Below, one piece after another: positions 1 to 7,705 of a DNA stretch of 64,000 bases (position 1 is the first letter of the stretch; every line of letters starts with the position of its first letter). The notes under the pieces were generated by a model, which searched no databases, was not told the origin of the DNA, and saw nothing but the letters and a program-made list of their open reading frames with translations. Source of the DNA: an uncultured Lachnospiraceae bacterium (GTDB lineage: Bacteria; Bacillota; Clostridia; Lachnospirales; Lachnospiraceae). The stretch covers positions 1-64,000 of the forward strand of contig CALCMD010000008.1 of assembly GCA_937965795.1 (NCBI GenBank), read 5' to 3'. Position numbers and translations under genes: made by a program.

Positions 1-542
1 GTAATATCAGACAGATACCCCCTAATTACTTTCATATTTCCAAGATACAAATTATCGGCACGCTGAAAAATCGGCTCTCCATTCACAAAAAGATTTTCAG
101 AAATGATTTTTCTTGGATATTCTTCATCAAGAAATACTCCCAAATCAATCTCTAATTCATATAAAATCCGAAACTTATCGCCTTCTGCCTCCTCATAAAA
201 TTCAACAGAAAAAGAAACAGGTTTTCCTTCCGCTTCATTATTATTCGGAATCAGCTCCAATGCTGTCGCTGCTGGATTTGGTGAAGATTTTTCTTCAGAG
301 TTTCTAATATTTCCCCTAAGCACAATCGCACGCAGAACGTCCATTGCACCTATAATATTTGTTTTTCCTGCGGCATTCGGTCCATAAATTACAGAGGAAC
401 TTAAACCACGTATTTCTTTTCCTTTTACCTTCGTTTTCATCAAACTATAATCTAATCCTGTCTGCTTCGGTGCTGCCACCATAGAGAAACTAGATTCTTC
501 TACAAATGATTTATAATTCTTCGTTTTAAATTCAAGAAGCAT
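1..542 (-). CDS. AAA family ATPase, N-terminal part (runs off the left edge)
   Basis: Reading leftwards from an ATG at 542 behind GGAGG, about 180 codons stay open to the window edge. The protein begins MLLEFKTKNYKSF, the usual start of RecF/OLD-like ATPases. A Walker A motif GPNAAGKTN follows with its lysine near residue 60. Family members bind and hydrolyse ATP; many act in DNA repair or as the ATPase of abortive-infection and other defence systems. The Walker B and signature regions lie outside the window, so the subfamily cannot be named. The gene next to it on the right is a decayed fragment, which suggests an accessory region. Confidence 0.8.
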   Translation of the reverse strand, partial: MLLEFKTKNYKSFVEESSFSMVAAPKQTGLDYSLMKTKVKGKEIRGLSSSVIYGPNAAGKTNIIGAMDVLRAIVLRGNIRNSEEKSSPNPAATALELIPNNNEAEGKPVSFSVEFYEEAEGDKFRILYELEIDLGVFLDEEYPRKIISENLFVNGEPIFQRADNLYLGNMKVIRGYLSDI

Positions 543-650
543 ATAGCAACCTCCATTCTGCTAAATTCTTGCAAAATCACACTATAATTATATGCTTACT
601 ATTTTCAACAGTCAATTTCTTTATTCTTATTTTGCACTTTTTCTGCAAAA

Positions 651-884
651 TCACGCCTTTTGACTTTGTTCAACCCTAACAACTCCCACATTCCCTGACA
701 CCCCAACAAATATTAATTCTTCCTTACGCAGTTCATTACGCATTTTTACCAGCTCTGCAAGAGCATCCTTTTCTGCTCTTCCTATCTGGTCCCGGCTTTT
801 TCCAATGCCTCTTTCTGCTGTTCAATTTTCGCATCAATACCAAATGCTTTGAGTATCGTTTTCTGGTTTGCTGTTACAGGCTTC
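651..884 (-). pseudogene. Decayed fragment of an unidentified helical protein
   Basis: On the minus strand, one frame from about 884 gives a hydrophilic helical stretch beginning KPVTANQKTILKAFGIDAKI. It stops at a TAG. A second frame takes over at the same place with QIGRAEKDALAELVKMRNEL and continues to a TGA at 651-653. Joining the two needs one frameshift, so this reads as a broken gene. No good start codon or ribosome site is present (only a TTG). I do not recognise the parent family. With the ATPase on its left it fills the space before asnB. Confidence 0.4.
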
Positions 885-936
885 TCACTCAATCATTAAG
901 TATGTATACCTACTCAATAATTACGACAAGAAAAGA

Positions 937-969
937 GCAGAAAATCAAGAAAACTCGCTGATTTTCTGC
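937..969 (-). terminator. Intrinsic terminator downstream of asnB
   Basis: An 11-bp perfect stem (GCAGAAAATCA paired with TGATTTTCTGC) with an 11-nt loop lies about 55 bp past the asnB stop. On the minus strand it is followed by the T-rich TCTTTTCTT. It would end the dpaA-dpaB-asnB transcript. Confidence 0.5.
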
Positions 970-1022
970 CCGTTTTGAGCATTTATTTTCGCTTGAGTGT
1001 CAACTTCTACCGGAAGTTAAGA

Positions 1023-2873
1023 TTATATGATTTGTATCCGGTATTTTTCCAGCCAGTAATTGATTTGCAGCATATAAGCCAGCATCTGCGGCCCCGCCAT
1101 CAACTGTCCGTACCACGGTTTTCCATAGTCGGACGGGCTATCCAGAAACGCCTGCACCTTACGCGTATCCAGAAGCTGCCGCACGGGGGCCTGCGGATCG
1201 GAAATCACCTCTTTTAGCTTTGTTCCAAGAAGCTTTTCATACGCCGGGTCGTAAGTCTTTGGATAGGGGCTCTTTCTCCTCCAGAGAACTTCTTCCGGCA
1301 GCCACCCGGCCCCGGCATGGCGCAGCAGAGCTTTTGTAATATTTCCCCGGCTCTTCATCTCCCACGGAACATTCCAGAGATATTCTACAATCCGGTGATC
1401 CGCAAAAGGAACCCTCGCTTCCAGCCCGGAACTCATACTGGTCCGGTCCATACGGTCGAGCAGGGTCGTCATGAACCACCGCAGATTCAAATAAGAAATC
1501 TCACGGCGGCGCTTTTCCTCCGCCGTCTCTCCCGAAAGAAGCGGCGTCTCCTGTTCCGTGCGGCGGCATGCCGCCCGCGAATATTCCTCCAGCGGCAGTT
1601 CCCGCAGCAGTTCCTCACTCAAAAGCGCCTTTCTCGGCTCCATGCCCGGCGTCCACGGGAAATTATTTCCTTCAAAAGCCGCCTTACTGTGGAACCACGG
1701 ATAGCCCCCAAAGATTTCATCGGCACATTCCCCGGTCAGCGTGACCGTATTGTACTCTTTCACCCGCGAGCAGAAATAAAGCATGGAGGATTCCACGTCC
1801 GCCATACACGGCAGGTCACGGGCGTCCACGGCCCGGAACAGATATTCATACTGCTGCATATTGTCACATTCCAGAAAGCGATGGTTCGTCTTGCAGTGCT
1901 CTACCATTTTTTCCACCCAGGGGCGGTCCTCTCCCGGCTGGAACGCATTGGATTTGAAATATCTGCTGTTATCTTTGAAATCAAAGGAAAACGTATTTAA
2001 CTCTTTCCCCTGACGGTGCAGTTCTTTTGCGCAGATGGCTGTTACCAGACTGCTGTCTATGCCGCCGGAAAGAAACGTGCTGATCGGAATATCTGAGAGC
2101 ATCTGCTTTTTCACAGCATCCTCGATCAGCCAGGACGTATGCGCCACTGTTTCTTCAAACGTATCCGTATGCGGGGCGCTTTCCAGCTTCCAGTAAGTGA
2201 CCCGGCTCATTCCCTGCCTGCTCCAGCACAGGTGCTCGCCGGGCAGAACCTCAAGTATGCCCCGGAATACCCCTTTTCCATAAGTTTTCGCAGGGCCGAG
2301 GGCGAAAATCTCACACAACCCTTCCCGGTCAAGAACAGGCTTTACTCCCGGATAGGCAAACAGCCCTTTGATTTCAGAGGAAAAAACAAGCGTATCGTCC
2401 GCCATCGTATAAAACAGAGGCTTTACTCCCAGACGGTCACGGAACAAAAACAGCTCTTCCGTGCGGGAATCCCAGATGGCAAAGGCAAAGATTCCGTTCA
2501 GTCTCTTGACATAACCGGCCCCGTAGCGCAAATATCCCCGCAGGATTACTTCCGTATCACTCTCTGTCTCAAACTCCACGCCTTCCGCCAAAAGCTCTGT
2601 TTTCAGTTCCGGCATATTATAAATTTCCCCGTTATAGACAATCGTACATTCCCCCCCGTCCATCCGGCAGGTCATAGGCTGCTGCCCCGTCACCAGATCA
2701 ATGATTTTCAGACGCACATGGGCGAGGCCGCACCCCTGTTTCAAATAAATCCCCTCGTCGTCCGGCCCCCGGTGCTTCTGCACACGGTTCATCTGTTCCA
2801 GAACAGGCGTCCATCTGCCTCTCTCTTCTTCTAAAGAGATGGAAGGGTTACAAAATCCGGCAATTCCACACAT
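1023..2873 (-). CDS. asnB: Asparagine synthetase (glutamine-hydrolysing)
   Basis: This cytoplasmic enzyme makes asparagine from aspartate, ATP and glutamine. The 616-residue length is normal. The protein starts MCGIAGF, so Cys2 becomes the N-terminal nucleophile of the class II glutaminase domain (about residues 1-190). The synthetase domain follows, with the PP-loop SGGIDSS near residue 265. The ATG has a GAAAGGAGA site. It starts 42 bp after dpaB on the same strand and probably belongs to the same transcript. B. subtilis has a sporulation asparagine synthetase (AsnO), so the link to dpaAB suggests, but does not prove, use during sporulation. Confidence 0.93.
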   Translation of the reverse strand: MCGIAGFCNPSISLEEERGRWTPVLEQMNRVQKHRGPDDEGIYLKQGCGLAHVRLKIIDLVTGQQPMTCRMDGGECTIVYNGEIYNMPELKTELLAEGVEFETESDTEVILRGYLRYGAGYVKRLNGIFAFAIWDSRTEELFLFRDRLGVKPLFYTMADDTLVFSSEIKGLFAYPGVKPVLDREGLCEIFALGPAKTYGKGVFRGILEVLPGEHLCWSRQGMSRVTYWKLESAPHTDTFEETVAHTSWLIEDAVKKQMLSDIPISTFLSGGIDSSLVTAICAKELHRQGKELNTFSFDFKDNSRYFKSNAFQPGEDRPWVEKMVEHCKTNHRFLECDNMQQYEYLFRAVDARDLPCMADVESSMLYFCSRVKEYNTVTLTGECADEIFGGYPWFHSKAAFEGNNFPWTPGMEPRKALLSEELLRELPLEEYSRAACRRTEQETPLLSGETAEEKRRREISYLNLRWFMTTLLDRMDRTSMSSGLEARVPFADHRIVEYLWNVPWEMKSRGNITKALLRHAGAGWLPEEVLWRRKSPYPKTYDPAYEKLLGTKLKEVISDPQAPVRQLLDTRKVQAFLDSPSDYGKPWYGQLMAGPQMLAYMLQINYWLEKYRIQII

Positions 2874-2915
2874 GCAGGTTCTCCTTTCTACTACGTTCGA
2901 TCATTAATCGCCGTT

Positions 2916-3494
2916 TTAGCTGATGACCGGCTGATACTGCCGGCCCTCTAAGGCCGCCTCGATGACAGGAACGAGAAATTCCGTATGCGCAATCATGGAG
3001 TTCGGCTTCTTTACAGGATTATCCTGCCCAAAAGGAACGAAATAAATGTGCTTGGTATTAAGCAGCAGACCGATATTTTTCATATTCATCCCCAGGGCGT
3101 CATTGGTAGAGATCGAAAGCACCAGAGGCTTTTCATTGCGAAGATGAGCCTTGGCCGCCATCAGAACCGGAGAATCTGTAATCCCATTCGCAAGTTTGGC
3201 GATGGTATTCCCCGTACACGGCAGAATCACCAGAACATCCAGCAGCCCCCCTGGCCCGATGGGTTCCGCCTGCGCGATCGTCCGTATGGGCGGCTTTCCG
3301 GTAATATGCTCCGCTTCCGCCATAAAATCACAGGCACGCCCAAAGCGGCTGTCTATGGTCTGGGACGCATCCGAAAAAATCGTCTGTACCTCCGCCCCTT
3401 CTTCCATCAGTTTACGCAGGTCTTCAAATGTTTTTCGATAGGTGCAGAAAGACCCTGTAAGTGCAACACCGATTTTCTTTCCTCTCAGTGACAT
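2916..3494 (-). CDS. dpaB: Dipicolinate synthase subunit B
   Basis: This is the flavoprotein-like subunit of dipicolinate synthase. With DpaA it oxidises dihydrodipicolinate to dipicolinic acid in the mother cell; DPA then loads the spore core. The 192-residue product begins MSLRGKKIGVALTGSFCTY, the characteristic start of the SpoVFB family, and contains the conserved VILPCTGNTIAKLANGITDS stretch. I chose the ATG at 3494 because GGAGGA lies 8 nt upstream; a GTG at 3512 overlaps the dpaA stop and has no site. It follows dpaA directly (dpaA stop at 3509) and is probably translationally coupled to it. Confidence 0.92.
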   Translation of the reverse strand: MSLRGKKIGVALTGSFCTYRKTFEDLRKLMEEGAEVQTIFSDASQTIDSRFGRACDFMAEAEHITGKPPIRTIAQAEPIGPGGLLDVLVILPCTGNTIAKLANGITDSPVLMAAKAHLRNEKPLVLSISTNDALGMNMKNIGLLLNTKHIYFVPFGQDNPVKKPNSMIAHTEFLVPVIEAALEGRQYQPVIS

Positions 3495-3508
3495 AAAACA
3501 AATCCTCC

Positions 3509-4387
3509 TCACAAAATAATCGCATCTGTTTTCCCCTTCGTACGAAGGACAAAACGAACAAGCTCCTCAGCCGAGGACGCAGGCGCATACTTTCCCGGAA
3601 GCCCCGGAAGCAGCCATGCCGGGATTCCCATTTCCTCAGCCGCCTCAAAGTCCACGCCGCCCGGCGCAGACGCTACATCCAGAATACAGGCTTCTGGTTT
3701 TACGCACGCCAGCAGCTTTCTTTCCAGAACCACGGCCGGGATTGTATTAAAGATAAAATCAAATTCCGGCAAAGCCTTTGCAAGCCCGGAAAAATCCATC
3801 GCCCCTTCCGTAAAGACCGCCGCCTTCGCAAGCTGCGCGGGATTCCTTACGCACACCTGCACATGGGCGTTCATCCCTTTTAAAAGCGCTGCCAGCGTCT
3901 GTGCGCATTTCCCATATCCCAAAACCAAGCACCTGCTTCCATGAAGATTTCCAGGACTTTTGCTGATTGCTTCCGCCACGGCTCCCTCCGCCGTAGCAAT
4001 GGTATTAAAAAAGGTAATTTCCTCCTGCTCCATAAAATCAATGACCTCGACCCCTTTTTCTCCGGCAGCCTGTAAAAAAGCCGCAGGGATACACCCTGCA
4101 AAAAAACGCTGGCCTTCTTTCAGAGCATCCAGCAATTCCAAAAGCGGAAACGGGGGATTTCCGCTTTTCTGGTTCAGATAAATCCTGTCAGACGACAAGG
4201 GAACCGGCGCGATAACGGTTCCGGCGCTGCGCACGGCTTCCTGCACTGTTCGCCGCTCCCCTTCCTCCCCGGAAACACAAAGAAGGGAAACGCAGACGCT
4301 GTATCCCTTTTCTTCCAGTTCCCGTGCCATATATACCTGCCGCATGTCTCCGCCAATCACGGCAAAATTACAAATTTTCTGGTTCAT
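3509..4387 (-). CDS. dpaA: Dipicolinate synthase subunit A
   Basis: This is the NAD(P)-binding catalytic subunit of dipicolinate synthase (SpoVFA), needed for DPA production and for spore heat resistance. It has about 292 residues, close to the B. subtilis protein. An N-terminal Rossmann-like segment (FAVIGGDMRQVYMARELEEK) is followed by a second nucleotide-binding segment, CLVLGYGKCAQTLAALL, in the middle. I chose the ATG at 4387, 12 nt after AGGAGG; the TTG at 4396 lies only 3 nt from that site. A sigma-K-like promoter stands about 75 bp upstream. Its presence marks the organism as spore-forming. Confidence 0.92.
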   Translation of the reverse strand: MNQKICNFAVIGGDMRQVYMARELEEKGYSVCVSLLCVSGEEGERRTVQEAVRSAGTVIAPVPLSSDRIYLNQKSGNPPFPLLELLDALKEGQRFFAGCIPAAFLQAAGEKGVEVIDFMEQEEITFFNTIATAEGAVAEAISKSPGNLHGSRCLVLGYGKCAQTLAALLKGMNAHVQVCVRNPAQLAKAAVFTEGAMDFSGLAKALPEFDFIFNTIPAVVLERKLLACVKPEACILDVASAPGGVDFEAAEEMGIPAWLLPGLPGKYAPASSAEELVRFVLRTKGKTDAIIL

Positions 4388-4463
4388 ATTTTCCAAACAC
4401 CTCCTGCGGACAGTCTTTTCCTGCCTTCTTCCTTTCCGGCAGACAAATGTTTCTGAACTGTTA

Positions 4464-4491
4464 TACTATATGTGAAACATGTATGGATGGT
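4464..4491 (-). promoter_or_regulatory. Candidate sigma-K promoter for dpaA-dpaB(-asnB)
   Basis: On the minus strand, CATATAGTA matches the sigma-K -10 consensus CATANNNTA. An ACC triplet matching the short -35 (AC) lies exactly 16 nt upstream. It is 77 bp before the dpaA start. In B. subtilis spoVF is under mother-cell sigma-K, so motif and gene agree. Short motifs can occur by chance. Confidence 0.5.
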
Positions 4492-4512
4492 GAATCCTCT
4501 GGCAGATTTCCT

Positions 4513-4527
4513 TTTTTGTTGTAAAAA
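4513..4527. repeat. Left direct repeat of the integrase cassette (att-like)
   Basis: TTTTTGTTGTAAAAA here is repeated exactly and in the same orientation at 5855-5869. The pair encloses only the integrase gene. T-run/short-spacer/A-run is the kind of target preferred by Tn916-family integrases. Confidence 0.6.
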
Positions 4528-4545
4528 TTGCCGTATTTCCACGGC
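4528..4545 (-). terminator. Terminator of the integrase gene
   Basis: On the minus strand GCCGT and ACGGC form a 5-bp stem with a 6-nt loop just after the int stop, followed by AATTTTT. The T-run runs into the left direct repeat. Confidence 0.5.
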
Positions 4546-4551
4546 TCCTTT

Positions 4552-5775
4552 CTAGGAAATTTTTATTTTCCCCTCGATATTTTTCATAGTTTCTCTCGCC
4601 TTCTCAAGCGTAACATGATTATATATGTTCATCGTCACACTCACGCTACTGTGCCCCATAATTTTCTGAATCACTTTTATATTCGTCTCATTTTCACAGA
4701 ATCGGGTGCAGAAAGTATGACGCATTACATGCGAGGATAAATGAGGCAGCAGAACCGGAACCCGCCTCTCCTTTTTGGCGGCGGCTTCTTCGAGTTGATT
4801 GTACTTTTGACAAATCCGGTTCAGCACCGCATTGATTTCATTTGCCAGAAACACTTTTCCCGTTGCCTTTACAAATACAAAATCACAATACCCGTCTATG
4901 CTGCACGCTTCCCCAATCCCATACTTTAAGCTCTGCTCCTTTTGACGCAAAAGCTGTCTGCGGACATCCTTCATCATAGGAATCACTCTCTTTCCGCTTT
5001 CCGTTTTTGGCTTCAGTATATGCACATCATATCCATCTCCAAAGTTATCATACCTCAAAGAATGCGTAACATAGATTACATTCTCTTCAAAATCAACATC
5101 CCCCCATGTCAGTCCCAGGCATTCTCCTATCCGCATTCCCGTTCCAAGCAAAGTCGTAAACAAAGGCAGATAACGGCTGTATATGGAATCCTCTGCTACA
5201 AATTCAATAAAACGCTGCTGCTCCTTTATCGTCATAGCTTTTCTTTTTCCTGCCTCTGTCTGTGCTATTTTAGACATCGCATTTCTGCATGGATTCCTGC
5301 GAATAAAATCATCATCAACCGCCATTTCAAAACATGGCTGCATCACCGCATGCAATACATTTACCGTACTGCTGGACAACCCTTTCTCTAACAATTCATT
5401 ATAAAATTTCACAATGTCGCTGCTTTTTATATTTGCAATCGTTTTCTCTCCCAAAAAAGAATTCCTGACATGGTTCTCCCAATATTTCCGATAGAGCGCC
5501 TCCGTACTCTTTCTAATCGTCCGGTGCCTGTCGAGATATTGATAAAATAAAGAATTCAGTGTGATTTGTTTCGAGTCTCCGCTTCTGATTCCATCGCTTA
5601 TATCCCGCTCAATCCTCTTTTCTTTTTCCCGCAGACCCGCCAAAGTCAAATCATAAACACACCTTCTTTTCCCGCCAATATCAGTATACTGATACTGATA
5701 TCTGCCATCTTTTCTCTGACTTTCCCTTACCCTTAAAATCTTTCCTCTGTTATCGGTCCGTTTTCTCATCGCCAT
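4552..5775 (-). CDS. int: Tyrosine recombinase, Tn916-type integrase
   Basis: This site-specific recombinase would excise and integrate a conjugative transposon. The 407-residue length fits Tn916 Int. The N-terminal arm-binding segment shows the family pattern NRGKILRVRESQRKDGRYQY. A core-binding SAM-like domain lies at about residues 70-170. The catalytic domain carries Arg in GTGMRIGECLGLTWGD, HxxR in SSHVMRHTF, and His and the nucleophilic Tyr in GHSSVSVTMNIYNH. All key residues are present, so the enzyme may be active. No other transposon gene is nearby. The site at GGAGAGATGAAGC supports the first ATG; a second in-frame ATG is two codons later. Confidence 0.92.
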   Translation of the reverse strand: MAMRKRTDNRGKILRVRESQRKDGRYQYQYTDIGGKRRCVYDLTLAGLREKEKRIERDISDGIRSGDSKQITLNSLFYQYLDRHRTIRKSTEALYRKYWENHVRNSFLGEKTIANIKSSDIVKFYNELLEKGLSSSTVNVLHAVMQPCFEMAVDDDFIRRNPCRNAMSKIAQTEAGKRKAMTIKEQQRFIEFVAEDSIYSRYLPLFTTLLGTGMRIGECLGLTWGDVDFEENVIYVTHSLRYDNFGDGYDVHILKPKTESGKRVIPMMKDVRRQLLRQKEQSLKYGIGEACSIDGYCDFVFVKATGKVFLANEINAVLNRICQKYNQLEEAAAKKERRVPVLLPHLSSHVMRHTFCTRFCENETNIKVIQKIMGHSSVSVTMNIYNHVTLEKARETMKNIEGKIKIS

Positions 5776-5854
5776 GCTTCATCTCTCCTCTTTCAATCAA
5801 TCTTCTTTCTTCAGCATCCGCATTTATTATGCCTCCAAATTACCATTTGATGTA

Positions 5855-5869
5855 TTTTTGTTGTAAAAA
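5855..5869. repeat. Right direct repeat of the integrase cassette (att-like)
   Basis: Exact 15-bp copy of the sequence at 4513-4527. It lies 80 bp upstream of the integrase start and overlaps the A-run of the neighbouring hairpin. Confidence 0.6.
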
Positions 5870-5897
5870 AAAGCTGCATGGTGAAAATCCATGCAGC
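5865..5897 (-). terminator. Orphan minus-strand intrinsic terminator
   Basis: GCTGCATGG and CCATGCAGC form a perfect 9-bp stem with a 7-nt loop. On the minus strand it is followed by eight T. No minus-strand gene lies just upstream of it, so it is either the remaining tail of a lost gene or it insulates the integrase from outside reading. Confidence 0.6.
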
Positions 5898-5949
5898 AAA
5901 AACCCCGCTTTTATCAGCGTTCCGACGGTTTTACGATTCAAATTTCTAT

Positions 5950-6038
5950 ACAAAATAACACTTTGTACTGTATTTTTTGATCTGAGCGATTCAGGTCTTA
6001 AAATAGAAAAAGGGATAAAAAGGAAAGGAGAAATTCAC
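5950..6038 (+). promoter_or_regulatory. Leader of the first EIICB gene, duplicated from the crr-EIICB junction
   Basis: ACAAAATAACACTTTG at 5950-5965 is identical to the sequence covering the crr stop codon on the other strand at 10083-10098. Similarity continues through a small hairpin (GATCTGA with TCAGGTC) and CTTAAAATAGAAAA to the GGAAAGGAG site. The hairpin arms differ between the two copies but still pair. TAAAAT with a TTTGAT 17 nt upstream may be a promoter. Confidence 0.45.
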
Positions 6039-7583
6039 ATGAAATTTTTACAGAAACTCGGTAAAGCATTAATGCTGCCAGTAGCCGTCCTCCCCATCTG
6101 CGGTATCCTGATGGGAATCGGCTATCTGCTCTGCCCAGCGACCATGCAAGGCGGCGATATTGTCGGAATGTCCAATCTGATTGGTAAATTCTTAGTAACC
6201 GCAGGAGGAGCGCTGGTTGACAATCTGCCTCTCTTGTTCGTTGTAGGAGTTGGCGCCGGAATGTCAGAAGACAACGATGGTACCGGCGCCGTCGCAGCTC
6301 TCGCATCCTGGCTTATTATGACGACATTGCTTACCGTCACCATCACCACCGCTGTAACGCATGATCCCTGTGAGGAAAAAGAAGTATTCGGCGGGCTTAT
6401 GGCACTGCTGATGCCTGAGATGAGCAAAGTCACCGCTATGGCCTTCAGCAAAATCGCCAACCCCTTTGTGGGTATTCTGGCAGGAGTCATTGGCTCTGCC
6501 TGCTACAACAGATTCAAAAATACCAAGCTTCCGGAATGGCTGGCATTCTTTAGCGGAAAGCGCTGCGTAGCAATCATAGCCTCAGTCGTTTCCCTTTTAG
6601 TTTCCATCATCCTGATGTTTGTGTGGCCTGCCATTTTCGGAGGACTGACTGCACTCGGCAATATTATCGCAGATATGGGCGCAGCCGGCGCTGGTATCTA
6701 TGCTTTCCTGAACCGTCTGCTCATTCCTGTAGGTATGCACCACGCACTGAATAACATCTTCTGGTTTGACACCATTGGATTGGGCGACCTGACTCATTTC
6801 TGGGCCGGTCAAGTACAGGGGCTTAACAAACTGGCAGACGGTTCCACCATCAATATAAACTGGAGTCTAGGCATGTACATGTCCGGTTTCTTCCCATGTA
6901 TGATGTTCGGTATCCCTGGTGCGGCGCTGGCTATGATTCAGTGTGCAAAGGACAGTAAGAAGAAAGTTGCGATTGGGCTGGTAGCTTCTGCCGCCATTTG
7001 CGCATTTGTTTGCGGCGTTACCGAACCGTTTGAATTCGGCTTCATGTTCCTGGCGCCCGTCCTGTATCTCGTATACTCCCTGCTGTATGGAATCTTCACT
7101 TTCATTACTGTACTGGTTGGCTTCCGTGCCGGATTCAGCTTCTCCGCCGGTGCTACCGATCTGCTGTTCTCAGCATCTCTTCCGGCAGCAGCTAACACAT
7201 GGATGATTATTCCTCTGGGTATTGCGGCATTCGTAGTGTTCTACTTCGTGTTCCGCTTCGCTATCACAAAGTTTGATCTAAAGACTCCAGGCCGAGAGGA
7301 TGACGAAGAAGATGAGATGAAAGCCGTTCTAAAAAACGACAACTTCACTGAAGTGGCACGTATCATCCTTGAGGGTGTCGGCGGGAAAGAGAACCTGACT
7401 TCTATCGATAACTGTGTGACAAGACTTCGTCTGGAAATCAAAGATTACACAAAAGTAAATGAAAAGAAGATTAAATCCGCAGGCGTCAGAGGCGTTATCA
7501 GACCGGGCAAGACAGCCGTTCAGGTTGTAATCGGTACACAGGTACAGTTCGTAGCTGATGAATTCAAAAAGTTAGCCAAATAA
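6039..7583 (+). CDS. PTS transporter EIICB, glucose/N-acetylglucosamine family
   Basis: This membrane permease brings in a hexose or amino-sugar while phosphorylating it. I use the ATG at 6039 behind GGAAAGGAG (514 residues); the frame is open further upstream but without a site. The EIIC domain (about 1-400) has the NagE-like start MKFLQKLGKALMLPVAVLPI, the SGKRCVAI segment and IPVGMHHALNNIFWF. The EIIB domain (about 430-514) carries the phosphocysteine in IDNCVTRLRLEI. There is no fused EIIA. It is a close paralogue of the gene at 8540-10006 but has longer loops near residues 110-135 and 265-275. The substrate is not certain: GlcNAc is favoured, glucose possible. Confidence 0.88.
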   Translation: MKFLQKLGKALMLPVAVLPICGILMGIGYLLCPATMQGGDIVGMSNLIGKFLVTAGGALVDNLPLLFVVGVGAGMSEDNDGTGAVAALASWLIMTTLLTVTITTAVTHDPCEEKEVFGGLMALLMPEMSKVTAMAFSKIANPFVGILAGVIGSACYNRFKNTKLPEWLAFFSGKRCVAIIASVVSLLVSIILMFVWPAIFGGLTALGNIIADMGAAGAGIYAFLNRLLIPVGMHHALNNIFWFDTIGLGDLTHFWAGQVQGLNKLADGSTININWSLGMYMSGFFPCMMFGIPGAALAMIQCAKDSKKKVAIGLVASAAICAFVCGVTEPFEFGFMFLAPVLYLVYSLLYGIFTFITVLVGFRAGFSFSAGATDLLFSASLPAAANTWMIIPLGIAAFVVFYFVFRFAITKFDLKTPGREDDEEDEMKAVLKNDNFTEVARIILEGVGGKENLTSIDNCVTRLRLEIKDYTKVNEKKIKSAGVRGVIRPGKTAVQVVIGTQVQFVADEFKKLAK

Positions 7584-7615
7584 TTTCAAGATAACAATAA
7601 AATATCCCTTTTCCT

Positions 7616-7646
7616 AAGAAGGCTGCTCTCTCAGGCGGCCTTTTCT
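7616..7646 (+). terminator. Terminator after the first EIICB gene
   Basis: AGAAGGCTGC and GCGGCCTTTTCT form an imperfect GC-rich stem around TCTCTCAG, ending in a T-rich tail, about 35 bp after the stop. Confidence 0.5.
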
Positions 7647-7705
7647 GGAAATGCACCATTACTGGAAACATTTAATTTTTACAGACAAACGAAAGGAGAA
7701 ACATC

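Larger units (their letters stand above)
4513..5869. mobile_element. Integrase-only remnant or mini-element of the Tn916 type
   Basis: The interval consists of a 15-bp direct repeat, an intrinsic terminator, a tyrosine integrase gene, a short spacer and the second 15-bp repeat, about 1.34 kb in repeat-to-repeat distance. No excisionase, relaxase, conjugation or cargo gene is present. Either a conjugative element lost its interior while keeping both ends, or this is a minimal element. The right repeat forms part of the U-tract of a minus-strand terminator, so insertion seems to have hit a terminator tail. Confidence 0.55.

Noticed and set aside
1317..2000. 227-codon plus-strand open frame inside asnB
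   Set aside because: Shadow of asnB on the other strand; Arg- and Pro-rich, no ribosome site.
5829..6038. 70-codon N-terminal extension of the first EIICB gene
   Set aside because: It crosses a terminator hairpin and a duplicated leader; the paralogue starts at MKYLQKLGK and a strong ribosome site precedes the ATG at 6039.
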